A stretch of 13,310 nucleotides of DNA from Deltaproteobacteria bacterium (GCA_030593645.1 JAUVGT010000085.1:1-13310); one strand, 5' to 3'; counted from the first letter of the stretch, positions 1 through 8,181 are shown. The notes: generated by a model not told the origin, from the letters alone. Numbers and translations: made by a program.

Positions 1-122
1 CCGGACGCGCAGGCCCCGCAGGTCAGACAGAGATTCAGGTTGCCTTCTTCAGGGAGAAGCTCCCTGACCTTATCCATAAAAATACTTTTTTTACTTCCTA
101 GTTTTACAACATTTTCCGTCAT
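1..122 (-). CDS. Partial Fe-S protein, HdrC/HdrD-like N-terminus
   Basis: Only the first 40 codons lie in the window; the gene runs off the left edge. It starts at the ATG at 122-120, preceded by a weak purine-rich stretch (GGAGTGAG). The visible protein begins MTENVVKLGSKKSIFMDKVR and reaches a CLTCGACAS motif (C32, C35, C38), the start of a typical CxxCxxCxxxCP [4Fe-4S] site as in HdrC or the ferredoxin part of HdrD. It lies 135 bases after the FdhB-like gene on the same strand, so it is probably the next gene of the Hdr-type operon. An HdrC-HdrB or HdrD-like subunit is the most likely identity. Other 4Fe-4S dicluster proteins cannot be excluded from 40 residues. Confidence 0.7.
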   Translation of the reverse strand, partial: MTENVVKLGSKKSIFMDKVRELLPEEGNLNLCLTCGACAS

Positions 123-143
123 CGTCTCACTCCAATCTTCATC

Positions 144-165
144 ATTCCACTATTCCAGCATTCCT
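144..165. repeat. 8-bp periodic ATTCCA repeat, three units
   Basis: ATTCCA occurs at 144-149 and 152-157 and as ATTCCT at 160-165, each exactly 8 bases after the last. The same octamer family (NNATTCCA) recurs at 1945-1974, and in inverted orientation at 1874-1913, in the other large gap of this operon. The function is unknown. Confidence 0.6.
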
Positions 166-235
166 AAAATGCTTAATTTTTTATTCGACCTTCATATAAA
201 ATAAGATAAAGCGGAACGCATTCCTTATTCGTTGT

Positions 236-252
236 TGAACGTTGGACGTTCA
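236..252. repeat. Short inverted repeat TGAACGT/ACGTTCA
   Basis: TGAACGT (236-242), a three-base loop, then ACGTTCA (246-252) form a perfect 7-bp inverted repeat. It starts or ends just past the stop codon of the FdhB-like gene (258-260). No U-run follows on the transcribed strand, so it is not a classical intrinsic terminator. It could be an mRNA 3' hairpin or a short dispersed repeat. Confidence 0.4.
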
Positions 253-257
253 TCTTT

Positions 258-1403
258 TTAATCTATTCCCACGACTTCCTCGAACTCTTCTTCTTTAAAT
301 ACCGACATTGGCGGTTTTTCTTCAATGCTTTGTCCAGGTGTATAATCAAATGCTGCCTGGGTGTTTTGGGATACACTTCGAAACAGCTCCATCACAGGAA
401 TATCATTGGGACACGCATTGGAACATTGGCCGCATCCCACACAGGCAGTACTCATATGAGCCAGACGCGTGATATGATAGAAGATCGTGTCGGTCGGCAT
501 TTTTAAGGCACCTTTTCGATCAGCCCAGCGCAAATATTGTGAAGGATCATGATCAAAGACATCGGTTACAAAAACACATTCCCGGCAGTAGCATACCGGG
601 CAGGCCACACGGCAGTTGTAACAGTTAACGCAATTGGCCAGGTAAATGGTCAGTTTTTCCAGACTATCGGTGGCAGCATGGGTTTCGGTGAACATATTGT
701 CCCGTACCGCGGTTCTTTCTTCGACCAGTTTATCGATGGCTTTTTTTCTGGATGGCGGTTCTTCTTCATCAGTCAGCTGGAGCCTGGCCATCAGATTTTC
801 ACCTTTGACGGTTTCTGACTGGATCAGGACCTTATGATCGGTATCGATACCATAAAGACCGATCGTGATATCAGCTCCTACAGGTATGGGTGATTCACAT
901 GCCTGACAGGCTGTCGAAAGACTGATACTACCATCAGCCGCCGCACTTTTTCCCCCCAGAACGTCTGCGGCGTACTTTTTAGTGGATTCCTCGATATCTT
1001 CTCCAACCCAGCTGAAGTAGTCCCTGTTCCGGAAAGCTCCCAAACAATCGATTCCAATGATGACAAGATTTTCGGTTTGTCCCTGTTTAAGTTTAACCAG
1101 TTCAATAAAGGCCCTGATTTCACATGACCGCATTACAGCAGCCACCTTGCCTCCGGATTCCTTTCGTGTGAGCCTGGAAACTATTTTGGCGCTGTTTATT
1201 GGAAAAACCGGGGATAACGGGTCAGCCCCATTTAACCGTTCCGGATCTGTAATCAGTGTCGGCATGACCATGTTCTTCATGGGAAGCCGCCATGGAACCT
1301 GAATCGCACTGATTTCATCCTGTGCTAAAACAGTTTTGAAAAAATCTCGAAGGGCTCCGATAAGGTCCTGATTTTTGACTTCAATTGATGCAGTTTTTGC
1401 CAT
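258..1403 (-). CDS. FdhB/FrhB-like iron-sulfur oxidoreductase subunit
   Basis: This 381-residue protein resembles the coenzyme F420 hydrogenase/dehydrogenase beta-subunit family (FrhB/FdhB), which carries electrons between an FAD or F420-type site and Fe-S clusters. Residues 85-135 hold the family-like stretch with MRSCEIRAFIELVK (C94) and IIGIDCLG (C120), and C166/C169 follow. Residues 258-276 carry CVNCYNCRVACP plus C271, C273 and C276. Residues 321-331 carry CVGCGQCSNACP. That gives at least two [4Fe-4S] sites. The start is supported by AGGAGG six bases upstream. It begins 13 bases after the MvhD-like gene, which argues for co-transcription and a shared complex. The partner could be formate dehydrogenase or another donor: no catalytic FdhA lies in the window, so the substrate is unknown. 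Family placement is fairly sure; the reaction is not. Confidence 0.85.
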   Translation of the reverse strand: MAKTASIEVKNQDLIGALRDFFKTVLAQDEISAIQVPWRLPMKNMVMPTLITDPERLNGADPLSPVFPINSAKIVSRLTRKESGGKVAAVMRSCEIRAFIELVKLKQGQTENLVIIGIDCLGAFRNRDYFSWVGEDIEESTKKYAADVLGGKSAAADGSISLSTACQACESPIPVGADITIGLYGIDTDHKVLIQSETVKGENLMARLQLTDEEEPPSRKKAIDKLVEERTAVRDNMFTETHAATDSLEKLTIYLANCVNCYNCRVACPVCYCRECVFVTDVFDHDPSQYLRWADRKGALKMPTDTIFYHITRLAHMSTACVGCGQCSNACPNDIPVMELFRSVSQNTQAAFDYTPGQSIEEKPPMSVFKEEEFEEVVGID

Positions 1404-1416
1404 GGGTTTCCTCCTA

Positions 1417-1839
1417 TCAAATCACCATTTTCAATTTTGCTTCACTCGGTCCAAGCGGTTTAAGCTGCTCAGTCATATCCCGCATGACTTCAGCAAACAG
1501 GAGGCCATCGCTGGCTGCGATCCAGGTCAGGCGAAGCCTTTCAGGTTCAAAGCCGAATTGAGGCAGGATTTCTTTTAAAAGTTTGATCCGTCTGCGGGCT
1601 TTATAATTACCATTAATGTAATGACAGTCCCCGGGATTGCAGCCGCTCACAAGAACCCCGTCGGCACCTTCCAGCAGGGCTTTAATTACATATTTAGGAT
1701 CGATCATGCCGCTGCACATCACCCGGATGATCTTGATATTTGGCGGATATGACAGGCGGGAAGTGCCGGCCAGGTCCGCGGCGGTGTAAGTGCACCAGTT
1801 ACAGAAAAAGGCGACGATTGTCGGTTCAAATTCACTCAT
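1417..1839 (-). CDS. mvhD: MvhD-like [2Fe-2S] electron-transfer subunit
   Basis: This 140-residue protein is the usual length for the F420-non-reducing hydrogenase iron-sulfur subunit D family. In methanogens MvhD passes electrons from hydrogenase or formate dehydrogenase to HdrA. The conserved cysteines are visible: C13 and C16 (FFCNWCTY), C42 (VMCSG), and C67 and C72 (SGCNPGDCHY), which bind a [2Fe-2S] cluster in the family. AAGGAG lies seven bases before the ATG. The gene sits 199 bases downstream of the HdrA fusion and 13 bases upstream of the FdhB-like gene, so it probably bridges these two proteins. A hydrogenase large subunit is absent here, so 'hydrogenase subunit' is a family name rather than a demonstrated function. 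Confidence 0.92.
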   Translation of the reverse strand: MSEFEPTIVAFFCNWCTYTAADLAGTSRLSYPPNIKIIRVMCSGMIDPKYVIKALLEGADGVLVSGCNPGDCHYINGNYKARRRIKLLKEILPQFGFEPERLRLTWIAASDGLLFAEVMRDMTEQLKPLGPSEAKLKMVI

Positions 1840-1873
1840 TTTGTTACTCCTTTGGTTCCGGGCTTCGCCAGTC

Positions 1874-1913
1874 TGGAATAATGGAATGATGGAATATTGG
1901 AAGAATGAATATT
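1874..1913. repeat. 8-bp periodic TGGAATNN repeat, five units
   Basis: Five consecutive octamers start at 1874, 1882, 1890, 1898 and 1906: TGGAATAA, TGGAATGA, TGGAATAT, TGGAAGAA and the decayed TGAATATT. They are the reverse complement of the ATTCCA octamers at 1945-1974, so the two blocks can form a stem in several registers. The block lies between the MvhD-like gene and the HdrA fusion. Confidence 0.65.
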
Positions 1914-1944
1914 CGGATAGATATTATCCTTATTATAACCCACC

Positions 1945-1974
1945 ATTCCATCATTCCAGTTTTCCAATATTCCA
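1945..1974. repeat. 8-bp periodic ATTCCA repeat, four units
   Basis: ATTCCA at 1945-1950 and 1953-1958, TTTCCA at 1961-1966 and ATTCCA at 1969-1974 end at exact 8-bp intervals. With the opposite-strand block at 1874-1913 this forms a large inverted repeat in the 199-base gap inside the operon. It might affect mRNA stability or differential expression of upstream and downstream subunits; that is inference. Confidence 0.6.
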
Positions 1975-2038
1975 AAATTTACATTAGAACTTCAAAATTT
2001 ACTTTTTATATTTATTAAGCAATAAAACTCCACCGTAC

Positions 2039-5000
2039 TTAACCAGCCATTAGTCCGTCAATTTCCGCAAAAATTTGTTTGTCAGTAAAATGCCGCACCT
2101 TGGCAGCTCCGCTGGGGCAATAACCCGCGCAGCTGCCGCAGCCTTTGCACATCGCTTCATTGACTTCACTGATACCTTTTAATTCATTAAATTCGATTGC
2201 CGAATACACACACAGCCCGATACATACCTGACAGCCTATACATATATCCGGGTCGATGGATGAAATCATCGGTGCCACCGCCACGTGACCGGCAGAGCTC
2301 AGTGCCAGGGCTTCGGCTGCCGCGCCTTTAGCCTGCGCGACTGTATCGGGGATATCTTTGGGGCCCTGACACGTTCCAGCCAGGAATACTCCGCTGGTAG
2401 GAGTGGACACCGGTTCGAGTTTGGGGTGTTCTTCCTGAAAGAAACCGTCACTTCCAACATTGATCCCAAAGATTCGGGTCACTTCGTTAGCATCCGGCCG
2501 GGGTTCCATGGCGGTGCACAAAATTACCATTTCGACCGGTACATTGACCATGGCCGCGGAAAGCGTATCTTCGGCTGTGACTACCAGCATGCCGTCTATT
2601 TCTTCTATCTTGGCGGCTTTACCGCGCACCATTTTGACGCCTTCGCTTTGAACCCGTTTAAAAAACTCTTCGTATCCTTTCCCAAAGCAGCGCATATCGA
2701 TATAAAAGTTGTAAATTTCAGTATCGTGGCCGCATTTGTCTTTTAAAAGGTGAGCATATTTTAACGCGTACATGCAGCAGGTTCGTGAGCAGTATTCATG
2801 AAAGTTTTGATCACGGCTGCCGATGCAGTGCAGGATCGCCACACTTTTTGGAGGCTCAGTAAACTTAAGACGGTCCTCCGAATCCCTTTTCAGGAGTTTC
2901 CCGCTTGTGGGACCTGTGGCGTTGGACAATCGTTCGAATTCCAGGTTAGTAAAAACATTGGCATACCTGCCGTAACCGTATTGCTGCATGGGTGTGGGGT
3001 CGAGCGGATCAAAACCGGTTGCCAGAATGATTGAGCCCACATCGATTTCTTCTATCCGGTCTTCCATGTCATGGTTTACAGCATTTGCCTCACAGGCATC
3101 TACACATAGTTTACACTCACAGCATCCGCCGCAATCAACACAGCGTGCGGCTTCTTTTTTTGCTTTGGTTTCAGAAAAACTCCTGTCAACCTCATTAAAG
3201 CTGTCAATCCTTTGAACCGGATCCATATGATCAGCTTTCACCCGCGCGATTTTTTCCGTATCTTCAGGGATTTTCTTCCAAAGATCACCGGGGGGTTCTT
3301 TGGAAGCGATTTCTTCGGCGTACTGCTCAAGATCTTCCCCAAGGATAAACCGGTGTATGGCGGCTACGGCTTTGTGCGCGGCGGCGATCGCTTCAACAAC
3401 GGTTGCCGGGCCTGTTACGGCGTCGCCGGCGGCAAATACATCCGGGACACTGGTCTGGAGGGTATGGGGATTGACCTTAAAAGTATTTCTTGCGGTCAGT
3501 TTCAGTTCAGGCTCTTTTTCAGCCCAAGTCACATCTGTTTTCTGACCGATCGCCGGTATCACGGCGTCACACGGGATCGTAAATTCGGATCCCTTAATCG
3601 GCGAAGGCCTCCTTCTTCCGCTCGCATCAGGAGGACCGAGTTCTGTCCTGATACATTCAAAACCCGTGACCTTACCATCTTCACTGTGAATACTGACCGG
3701 CGCGGTCAGGTAAGAAAATTCGACACCTTCCTCTGTTGCACCTTCGATTTCTTCAGGATAGGCCGGCATTTCCCTTTCAGACCGCCTATAAACCACGGTG
3801 ACCTTTTTTGAACCAAGCCGTTTGACCACCCGGGCGGCATCGATGGCCACATTTCCACCGCCGATGATAATGACCTCGTTACCGGGGATATCTCTTTTTC
3901 CAAGGTTGACTTCCCGTAAAAATCCAACAGCATCAATGACATTGTCGGCCTCATCTTCTCCAGGGATTTTCATCCATATGGAATTATGGGCGCCGATACT
4001 TAAAAATATCGATGAGAATCCGTCATCCCTTAGATTTTTAAGAGACAGGTCAGACCCGAAACGGACATTGGTTTTTGTTTCGATCCCGTGTTTTAAAAGA
4101 TAATTGATTTCAGTATCCAGGATATCCGAAGGCAGGCGATAGTCCGGGATTCCAACCCGGAGCATACCGCCCAGTTGATCAAGCGCTTCAAAGATGGTTA
4201 CCTGGTAACCCTTTAATCTCAGATAATACGCCGTGGACAGGCCGGCCGGCCCTGAGCCGACAATTGCTATCTTTTCCGGCCGATCTGTAATTTCCGGCAA
4301 GGGAAGACCGGAAAGATCCACCTGGTCCGCCGCAAAGCGTTTTAATTCGCGGATGGCCACAGGTGTATCCACATCGTTTCTTCGGCAAACCTTTTCACAC
4401 GGAGCCGGACAAACCCGCCCGAGGGTACCCGGAAGCGGGAGGCGTTCCATGATCAGCTTTACCGCTTCTGTGTATTTACCTGATTTAACCAGTGCCACAT
4501 AACCCTGAACATTGGTTCCGGCAGGGCATGTCTGTACGCACGGGGCGCGATCATTCTTATCAATACAATAGGTGATGGGAACGGCCTGCGGAAACGGCCT
4601 GTAAATGGCTTTTCTTATTTTTGTGCCGACATCCCATTCGTTGGGAATTTCAATTGGGCAAGCCTTTTCACACTCACCGCATCCGGTGCATGTATTTTCC
4701 ACGTAACGGGATTTTTTCCGGACCTTAACTTTAAAGTTGCCGATGAAGCCGCTGACATCCTCAACTTCACTATATGATAGAAGTTCGATATTGGGTTCCT
4801 GACCCACGGAAACCATTTTGGGTGTTCCGATACAAGCTGCGCAGTCAAGGGTGGGAAAAGTCTTGTCATACTGCAGCATATGCCCGCCGACTGTTGCCTG
4901 CCTCTCTACGAGGTATACCTTGAATCCGGCCTTGGCAATATCGAGTGAAGCCTGCATGCCTGCAATCCCGCCGCCAACGACCAGGGTGTTTGTACATACC

Positions 5001-5419
5001 GGGAACGTGGCCGGGTTCAGCTGAGCCTGGTGTATCACCCTTAAAATTCCGGCGCCCACCAGGGTCTTGGCTTTTTTCGTGGCTTCCTCTTCATCTTCCG
5101 TTACCCATGAAACATGTTCACGAACGCATACCATGTGAAACGCCCGATATGGATTGAGACCGGCCCTCTGGCAGGCGGCCCGGAATGTTTTTTCATGCAT
5201 TCTCGGCGAACAGGACGCCACGATGATTCGGGTCAGATTATGAGCCCGTATATCATTTTCGATAAGTTCCTGCCCGGGGTCGGAACACATAAAAAGGTAA
5301 TCGCGTGAAATCGCCACGTTGGGCAGTGTTCCTGCGTATTCGGCAACCTCCTGCACCCGAACCCGGTAAGCGATATTGATCCCGCAATGGCAAATATAAA
5401 ATCCAATTCGTTCAGACAT
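2039..5419 (-). CDS. hdrA: HdrA-like flavoprotein with inserted NfnB/GltD-type NAD(P)H module
   Basis: This 1126-residue protein is far longer than ordinary HdrA (about 650). The HdrA part opens with MSERIGFYICHCGINIA, then FAD motif GGGIAG (149-154), the cysteine motif LDCAACIGTPKM (191-202) and CTGCGECEKACP (244-255). A complete GltD/NfnB-like segment follows (about 280-700): CVQTCPAG (294-301), GRVCPAPCEKVC (334-345), FAD motif GSGPAGL (388-394), NAD(P)H motif GGGNVAIDAA (520-529) and AAGDAVTGP (663-671). HdrA then resumes with CVDCGGCCECKLCVDAC (760-776), HCIGSRD (864-870) and two [4Fe-4S] sites (C1060-C1070 and C1091-C1101). HdrA flavin is the known site of electron bifurcation; NfnB-type modules bind FAD and NAD(P)H. 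The likely role is coupling NAD(P)H, ferredoxin and a thiol/disulfide or quinone site. The start at 5419 was chosen because GGAGG precedes it by six bases and the protein begins at the conserved HdrA N-terminus; it overlaps the upstream gene by eight bases (ATGTCTGA). The reading frame extends further upstream to 5521. Confidence 0.93.
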   Translation of the reverse strand: MSERIGFYICHCGINIAYRVRVQEVAEYAGTLPNVAISRDYLFMCSDPGQELIENDIRAHNLTRIIVASCSPRMHEKTFRAACQRAGLNPYRAFHMVCVREHVSWVTEDEEEATKKAKTLVGAGILRVIHQAQLNPATFPVCTNTLVVGGGIAGMQASLDIAKAGFKVYLVERQATVGGHMLQYDKTFPTLDCAACIGTPKMVSVGQEPNIELLSYSEVEDVSGFIGNFKVKVRKKSRYVENTCTGCGECEKACPIEIPNEWDVGTKIRKAIYRPFPQAVPITYCIDKNDRAPCVQTCPAGTNVQGYVALVKSGKYTEAVKLIMERLPLPGTLGRVCPAPCEKVCRRNDVDTPVAIRELKRFAADQVDLSGLPLPEITDRPEKIAIVGSGPAGLSTAYYLRLKGYQVTIFEALDQLGGMLRVGIPDYRLPSDILDTEINYLLKHGIETKTNVRFGSDLSLKNLRDDGFSSIFLSIGAHNSIWMKIPGEDEADNVIDAVGFLREVNLGKRDIPGNEVIIIGGGNVAIDAARVVKRLGSKKVTVVYRRSEREMPAYPEEIEGATEEGVEFSYLTAPVSIHSEDGKVTGFECIRTELGPPDASGRRRPSPIKGSEFTIPCDAVIPAIGQKTDVTWAEKEPELKLTARNTFKVNPHTLQTSVPDVFAAGDAVTGPATVVEAIAAAHKAVAAIHRFILGEDLEQYAEEIASKEPPGDLWKKIPEDTEKIARVKADHMDPVQRIDSFNEVDRSFSETKAKKEAARCVDCGGCCECKLCVDACEANAVNHDMEDRIEEIDVGSIILATGFDPLDPTPMQQYGYGRYANVFTNLEFERLSNATGPTSGKLLKRDSEDRLKFTEPPKSVAILHCIGSRDQNFHEYCSRTCCMYALKYAHLLKDKCGHDTEIYNFYIDMRCFGKGYEEFFKRVQSEGVKMVRGKAAKIEEIDGMLVVTAEDTLSAAMVNVPVEMVILCTAMEPRPDANEVTRIFGINVGSDGFFQEEHPKLEPVSTPTSGVFLAGTCQGPKDIPDTVAQAKGAAAEALALSSAGHVAVAPMISSIDPDICIGCQVCIGLCVYSAIEFNELKGISEVNEAMCKGCGSCAGYCPSGAAKVRHFTDKQIFAEIDGLMAG

Positions 5420-7745
5420 GGTAAACCTCCTGGACTGCTCCGGTAATGACATGTTTCTCCGGTTCTGTGTCTTTATCCATCTCAACTGATTCCAGTAATA
5501 ATTCGGATAGATCACGGACAACGATCCGGTCCATCACACCGAGCACTTCTACAGCACTGCTCAGCATTCGAATGCAGTAAGGGCAGGCTGTGGCGATTAC
5601 CCCGGCACCGGTAGTAAGGGCTTCTTCCACTCGGAGTACGCCAAAACGCCGGATGCCGGGATCACTGCTCCATGCGCCCCCTCCTCCTCCTCCGCAGCAT
5701 ATGCTGTTTTCTCTATTACCGGGCATTTCGACCAGTGTGAGTCCCGGAATACTCCTTAATACTCGGCGGGGTGCATCAAAGATGCCGTGATGACGTCCCA
5801 GGTAGCAAGGATCGTGATATGTGACAGTATCGGTTATTTCCATAACCGGTTTTAAGCGGTTTTTCTGAATGAGCCGGTCGAGCAGTTCAGTATAATGTTC
5901 AATTTTAAGATGATCTTTAAGTCCGGTATAATTATTTTTAAAAGCGTTGAGGCAGTGGGGGGAAACAGTCAAAATTTTATCTGTATTCGCATCTAAAAAC
6001 ATTTCCGTATTTTCTTGAACAAGTCCGGAAAATATTTCTTCCGCCCCGATGCCGCGAGCCTGGTCACCGCAGCAGCTCTCTTTTGTTCCGAGCGTACCAA
6101 AAGCAACACCTGCGTATTCCAGCAGCCGGGGAAGTGCCTGACCGGCTTTCATGCTGCTTTGAGAAGAGCTTGAATCATATGCCGTGGTGCAGCATGTGAA
6201 AAGGCAGTATTCATGTTCGGATGTAAAAGCGGGAATATTTAAGTCTTTAGCCCATTCCATGCGATGATTGCGGGCACCATTCCATGGATTACCCTCGGCT
6301 TTAAGGCTTGCCATCGGTTCCTCAAAGTGTTCGGGTATGTTTCCGTTTGCGATATTGAGTGTTCTTACTGTTTTAATAATATCAATAATATCGATACCCC
6401 GCGGACAGTTTGCAGTACAAGTATTGCATGTGACGCAGGTCCAGACCGCACGGTCAAGACTGCTTACAGTCCCGTTGTCCATGGTGAGCTGACGCATAAT
6501 ATGCCGGGGATTAAATGATGAAATCCGGTTCCAAGGGCACAGGCTGGTGCAGGTGCCGCACTGCAGGCAGCTCATAAAGGTTTCTTCGACGCCGGCCATG
6601 ACTTCATTAATTTCGATCTCTGATTTTTGGGATGCCTTTTCTTTTAATGTGGTCAGGAATATGGCCAATGGCCTGTAAAAAAGATGTGACCATTTTCCAA
6701 AAGGGACCTCGATGACCAGCATTGGCACAGCCACCGCCAGGTGGATCACATAACTTACGTAAGTCCCCATGGGCCACCCCGCGAGCCGGAAGATGTGCAT
6801 GATAATGCCGGTTAGTGTGGTAAAGAAAAGAAGAATGAGAAAAAGCCAGTCGGACAGCTCAGAATAGCGGTGAATGGTTTCTTCTTTTTTCAAGCGGCTT
6901 CGAAACATTTCTACGGTGATATATAGGAGAACGCCGGTGGCATAATATCCAAAAATGCTCGTGAAATGCCAGCTGCTGTCATCCACCTGGAACCATCGGA
7001 TAAAGACGATGATCAGTGTCATCATGGTCATGTATCCGGTGACCAGGGTAAAATGTTTCAGCCATCGGCTTTTATCGTCTCCGCATTCCCGCCAGCGTTT
7101 TTGGGTCATAAAGTGCAGCACAAAATCTTTGGCTTCCGTAATATAAAGCATAAGAGGAATTTTTGTGCCGTCCATGATCAATCGATACATTCGAAACGCG
7201 TTTGACATCAAAAAGGCGGTCAGTATAAAGGCCATGGTCAGGTCCCCGATCTCGATCCATAAGACCGGGACAAATGTGTTGACGGCCACACGGTCGGTAA
7301 TGACCGGCCCGTGAAAAAAAGTAAACAGCAGAATAATCACCAGTGCGACAAATCCCAGGGCGCCGAATTCCCAGGCTTCCGAAAGGTAAAAACGTCTGGC
7401 AAGACCGGTCCGGTCATACTGGGTGGTGAGCCAGCGCCGGGCCGCCATCATGGTCTCTGCCGGTTCGGCTCCCCGGGGGCAGTCTATATTGCATTCACCG
7501 CAATAATAACACAGCCAGGGTTCGGGCGAGCTTAAGAGCTTGTCTTTTAATCCCAATTGAAGATAACGATAGATTTTTCGCGGGAATGTATTGGTGCCGG
7601 TCGACAGGGGACATGACGCGCTGCAGGTGGCGCACTGCATGCAGATTTCCATATCCCTGGCTCCAAATTTTGCAACTTCCTGGGAAAGGTTTGGATCGAT
7701 TTGGTTATTCATCACTCCTGTTCCATTTGTTTTATTCTTCCGCAT
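5412..7745 (-). CDS. Membrane-bound HdrC/cytochrome-b/HdrD fusion protein
   Basis: This 777-residue protein joins three modules. Residues 35-45 and 79-89 carry two [4Fe-4S] motifs (CMQCATCSASCP, CYYCGECNIDCP), as in HdrC. Residues about 126-350 hold five or six hydrophobic segments with H211, H231, H317 and H335, the last pair spaced 18 apart as in NarI-type di-haem cytochrome b. Residues 393-447 carry two more [4Fe-4S] motifs. Two CCG domains follow (C514, C518-C519, C558-C559, C598; then C647, C683-C684, C721, C724), as in HdrD, where they hold the non-cubane clusters that reduce disulfides. It probably exchanges electrons between menaquinone in the membrane and the HdrA fusion encoded next. 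The start is ambiguous. The ATG at 7745 has GGGAG five bases upstream and overlaps the receiver gene by 14 bases. An alternative ATG at 7712 (MNNQIDPN) has AGGAG only two bases away. Confidence 0.92.
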   Translation of the reverse strand: MRKNKTNGTGVMNNQIDPNLSQEVAKFGARDMEICMQCATCSASCPLSTGTNTFPRKIYRYLQLGLKDKLLSSPEPWLCYYCGECNIDCPRGAEPAETMMAARRWLTTQYDRTGLARRFYLSEAWEFGALGFVALVIILLFTFFHGPVITDRVAVNTFVPVLWIEIGDLTMAFILTAFLMSNAFRMYRLIMDGTKIPLMLYITEAKDFVLHFMTQKRWRECGDDKSRWLKHFTLVTGYMTMMTLIIVFIRWFQVDDSSWHFTSIFGYYATGVLLYITVEMFRSRLKKEETIHRYSELSDWLFLILLFFTTLTGIIMHIFRLAGWPMGTYVSYVIHLAVAVPMLVIEVPFGKWSHLFYRPLAIFLTTLKEKASQKSEIEINEVMAGVEETFMSCLQCGTCTSLCPWNRISSFNPRHIMRQLTMDNGTVSSLDRAVWTCVTCNTCTANCPRGIDIIDIIKTVRTLNIANGNIPEHFEEPMASLKAEGNPWNGARNHRMEWAKDLNIPAFTSEHEYCLFTCCTTAYDSSSSQSSMKAGQALPRLLEYAGVAFGTLGTKESCCGDQARGIGAEEIFSGLVQENTEMFLDANTDKILTVSPHCLNAFKNNYTGLKDHLKIEHYTELLDRLIQKNRLKPVMEITDTVTYHDPCYLGRHHGIFDAPRRVLRSIPGLTLVEMPGNRENSICCGGGGGGAWSSDPGIRRFGVLRVEEALTTGAGVIATACPYCIRMLSSAVEVLGVMDRIVVRDLSELLLESVEMDKDTEPEKHVITGAVQEVYHV

Positions 7746-8181
7746 GTGTGCTCCCGGGGGTGCTGCCTTTTCTCCTGATATCGATCAGCCGGTTTACTGC
7801 TTTTAGAAGTTCTTCAGTTTCCAACGGTTTCTCCAGGAAAATATCGGGTGAAGGTATATTTTGATCAGATCGCATGTTGCTTATTTTTCTGCATTTAAAA
7901 AACGTTTTTTTCTCAAGAGTCGAAAGCATGATTACCGGAATGTTTCTCAAATTTTCATCCCGTTTTAGATCGTTATACATTTGAACGCCACTTCCTCCGG
8001 GTATCATCATATCCAGAATAATTACGGCAGGAAATTCCGTGACGGCTTTTTGCATGCCTTCTGTTTTATTTTCGGCGATGACCGGTCTCAATCCCGCTGA
8101 CCGGAGCAGATTTGATAAAAAAAATCGTGTATCTTGTTCATCGTCCACCACGAGAATCGTTTTCGTTGTATTTTTTTTCAT
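7732..8181 (-). CDS. CheY-like single-domain response regulator
   Basis: This 149-residue protein is one receiver (REC) domain with a short C-terminal tail and no DNA-binding output domain. The acidic pocket is D13-D14, the phosphoacceptor is D57 (IILDMM), the conserved Ser/Thr is S87 and the conserved lysine is K118 (LEKP). About 15 residues between the S87 strand and the K118 strand (KTFFKCRKISNMRSDQ) make this loop longer than in CheY. GGAGG lies seven bases before the ATG. It is the first gene after the sigma-54 promoter and overlaps the start of the HdrC/cytochrome-b/HdrD gene, so it is probably co-transcribed with the redox operon. No histidine kinase lies nearby, so its partner is unknown. 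It cannot itself be the enhancer-binding activator, because it lacks AAA+ and HTH domains. Confidence 0.93.
   Translation of the reverse strand: MKKNTTKTILVVDDEQDTRFFLSNLLRSAGLRPVIAENKTEGMQKAVTEFPAVIILDMMIPGGSGVQMYNDLKRDENLRNIPVIMLSTLEKKTFFKCRKISNMRSDQNIPSPDIFLEKPLETEELLKAVNRLIDIRRKGSTPGSTHAEE

Noticed and set aside
1874..1974. CRISPR-like array
   Set aside because: The repeats are 8-bp tandem units without spacers of constant length, so this is not a CRISPR.
3212..3811. 199-codon plus-strand frame inside the HdrA fusion gene
   Set aside because: It is antisense to a clearly conserved protein and has no recognisable domain; long shadow frames are expected here.
5420..5521. Longer N-terminus of the HdrA fusion starting at 5521
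   Set aside because: The extra 34 residues lie inside the preceding gene, are not HdrA-like, and the ATG at 5419 has a strong GGAGG and the conserved N-terminus.
1..7745. Assignment to a class II benzoyl-CoA reductase (Bam) complex
   Set aside because: Bam clusters also carry Hdr- and MvhD-like subunits, but no BamB/BamC or aromatic-pathway gene is visible here, so the assignment is unsupported.
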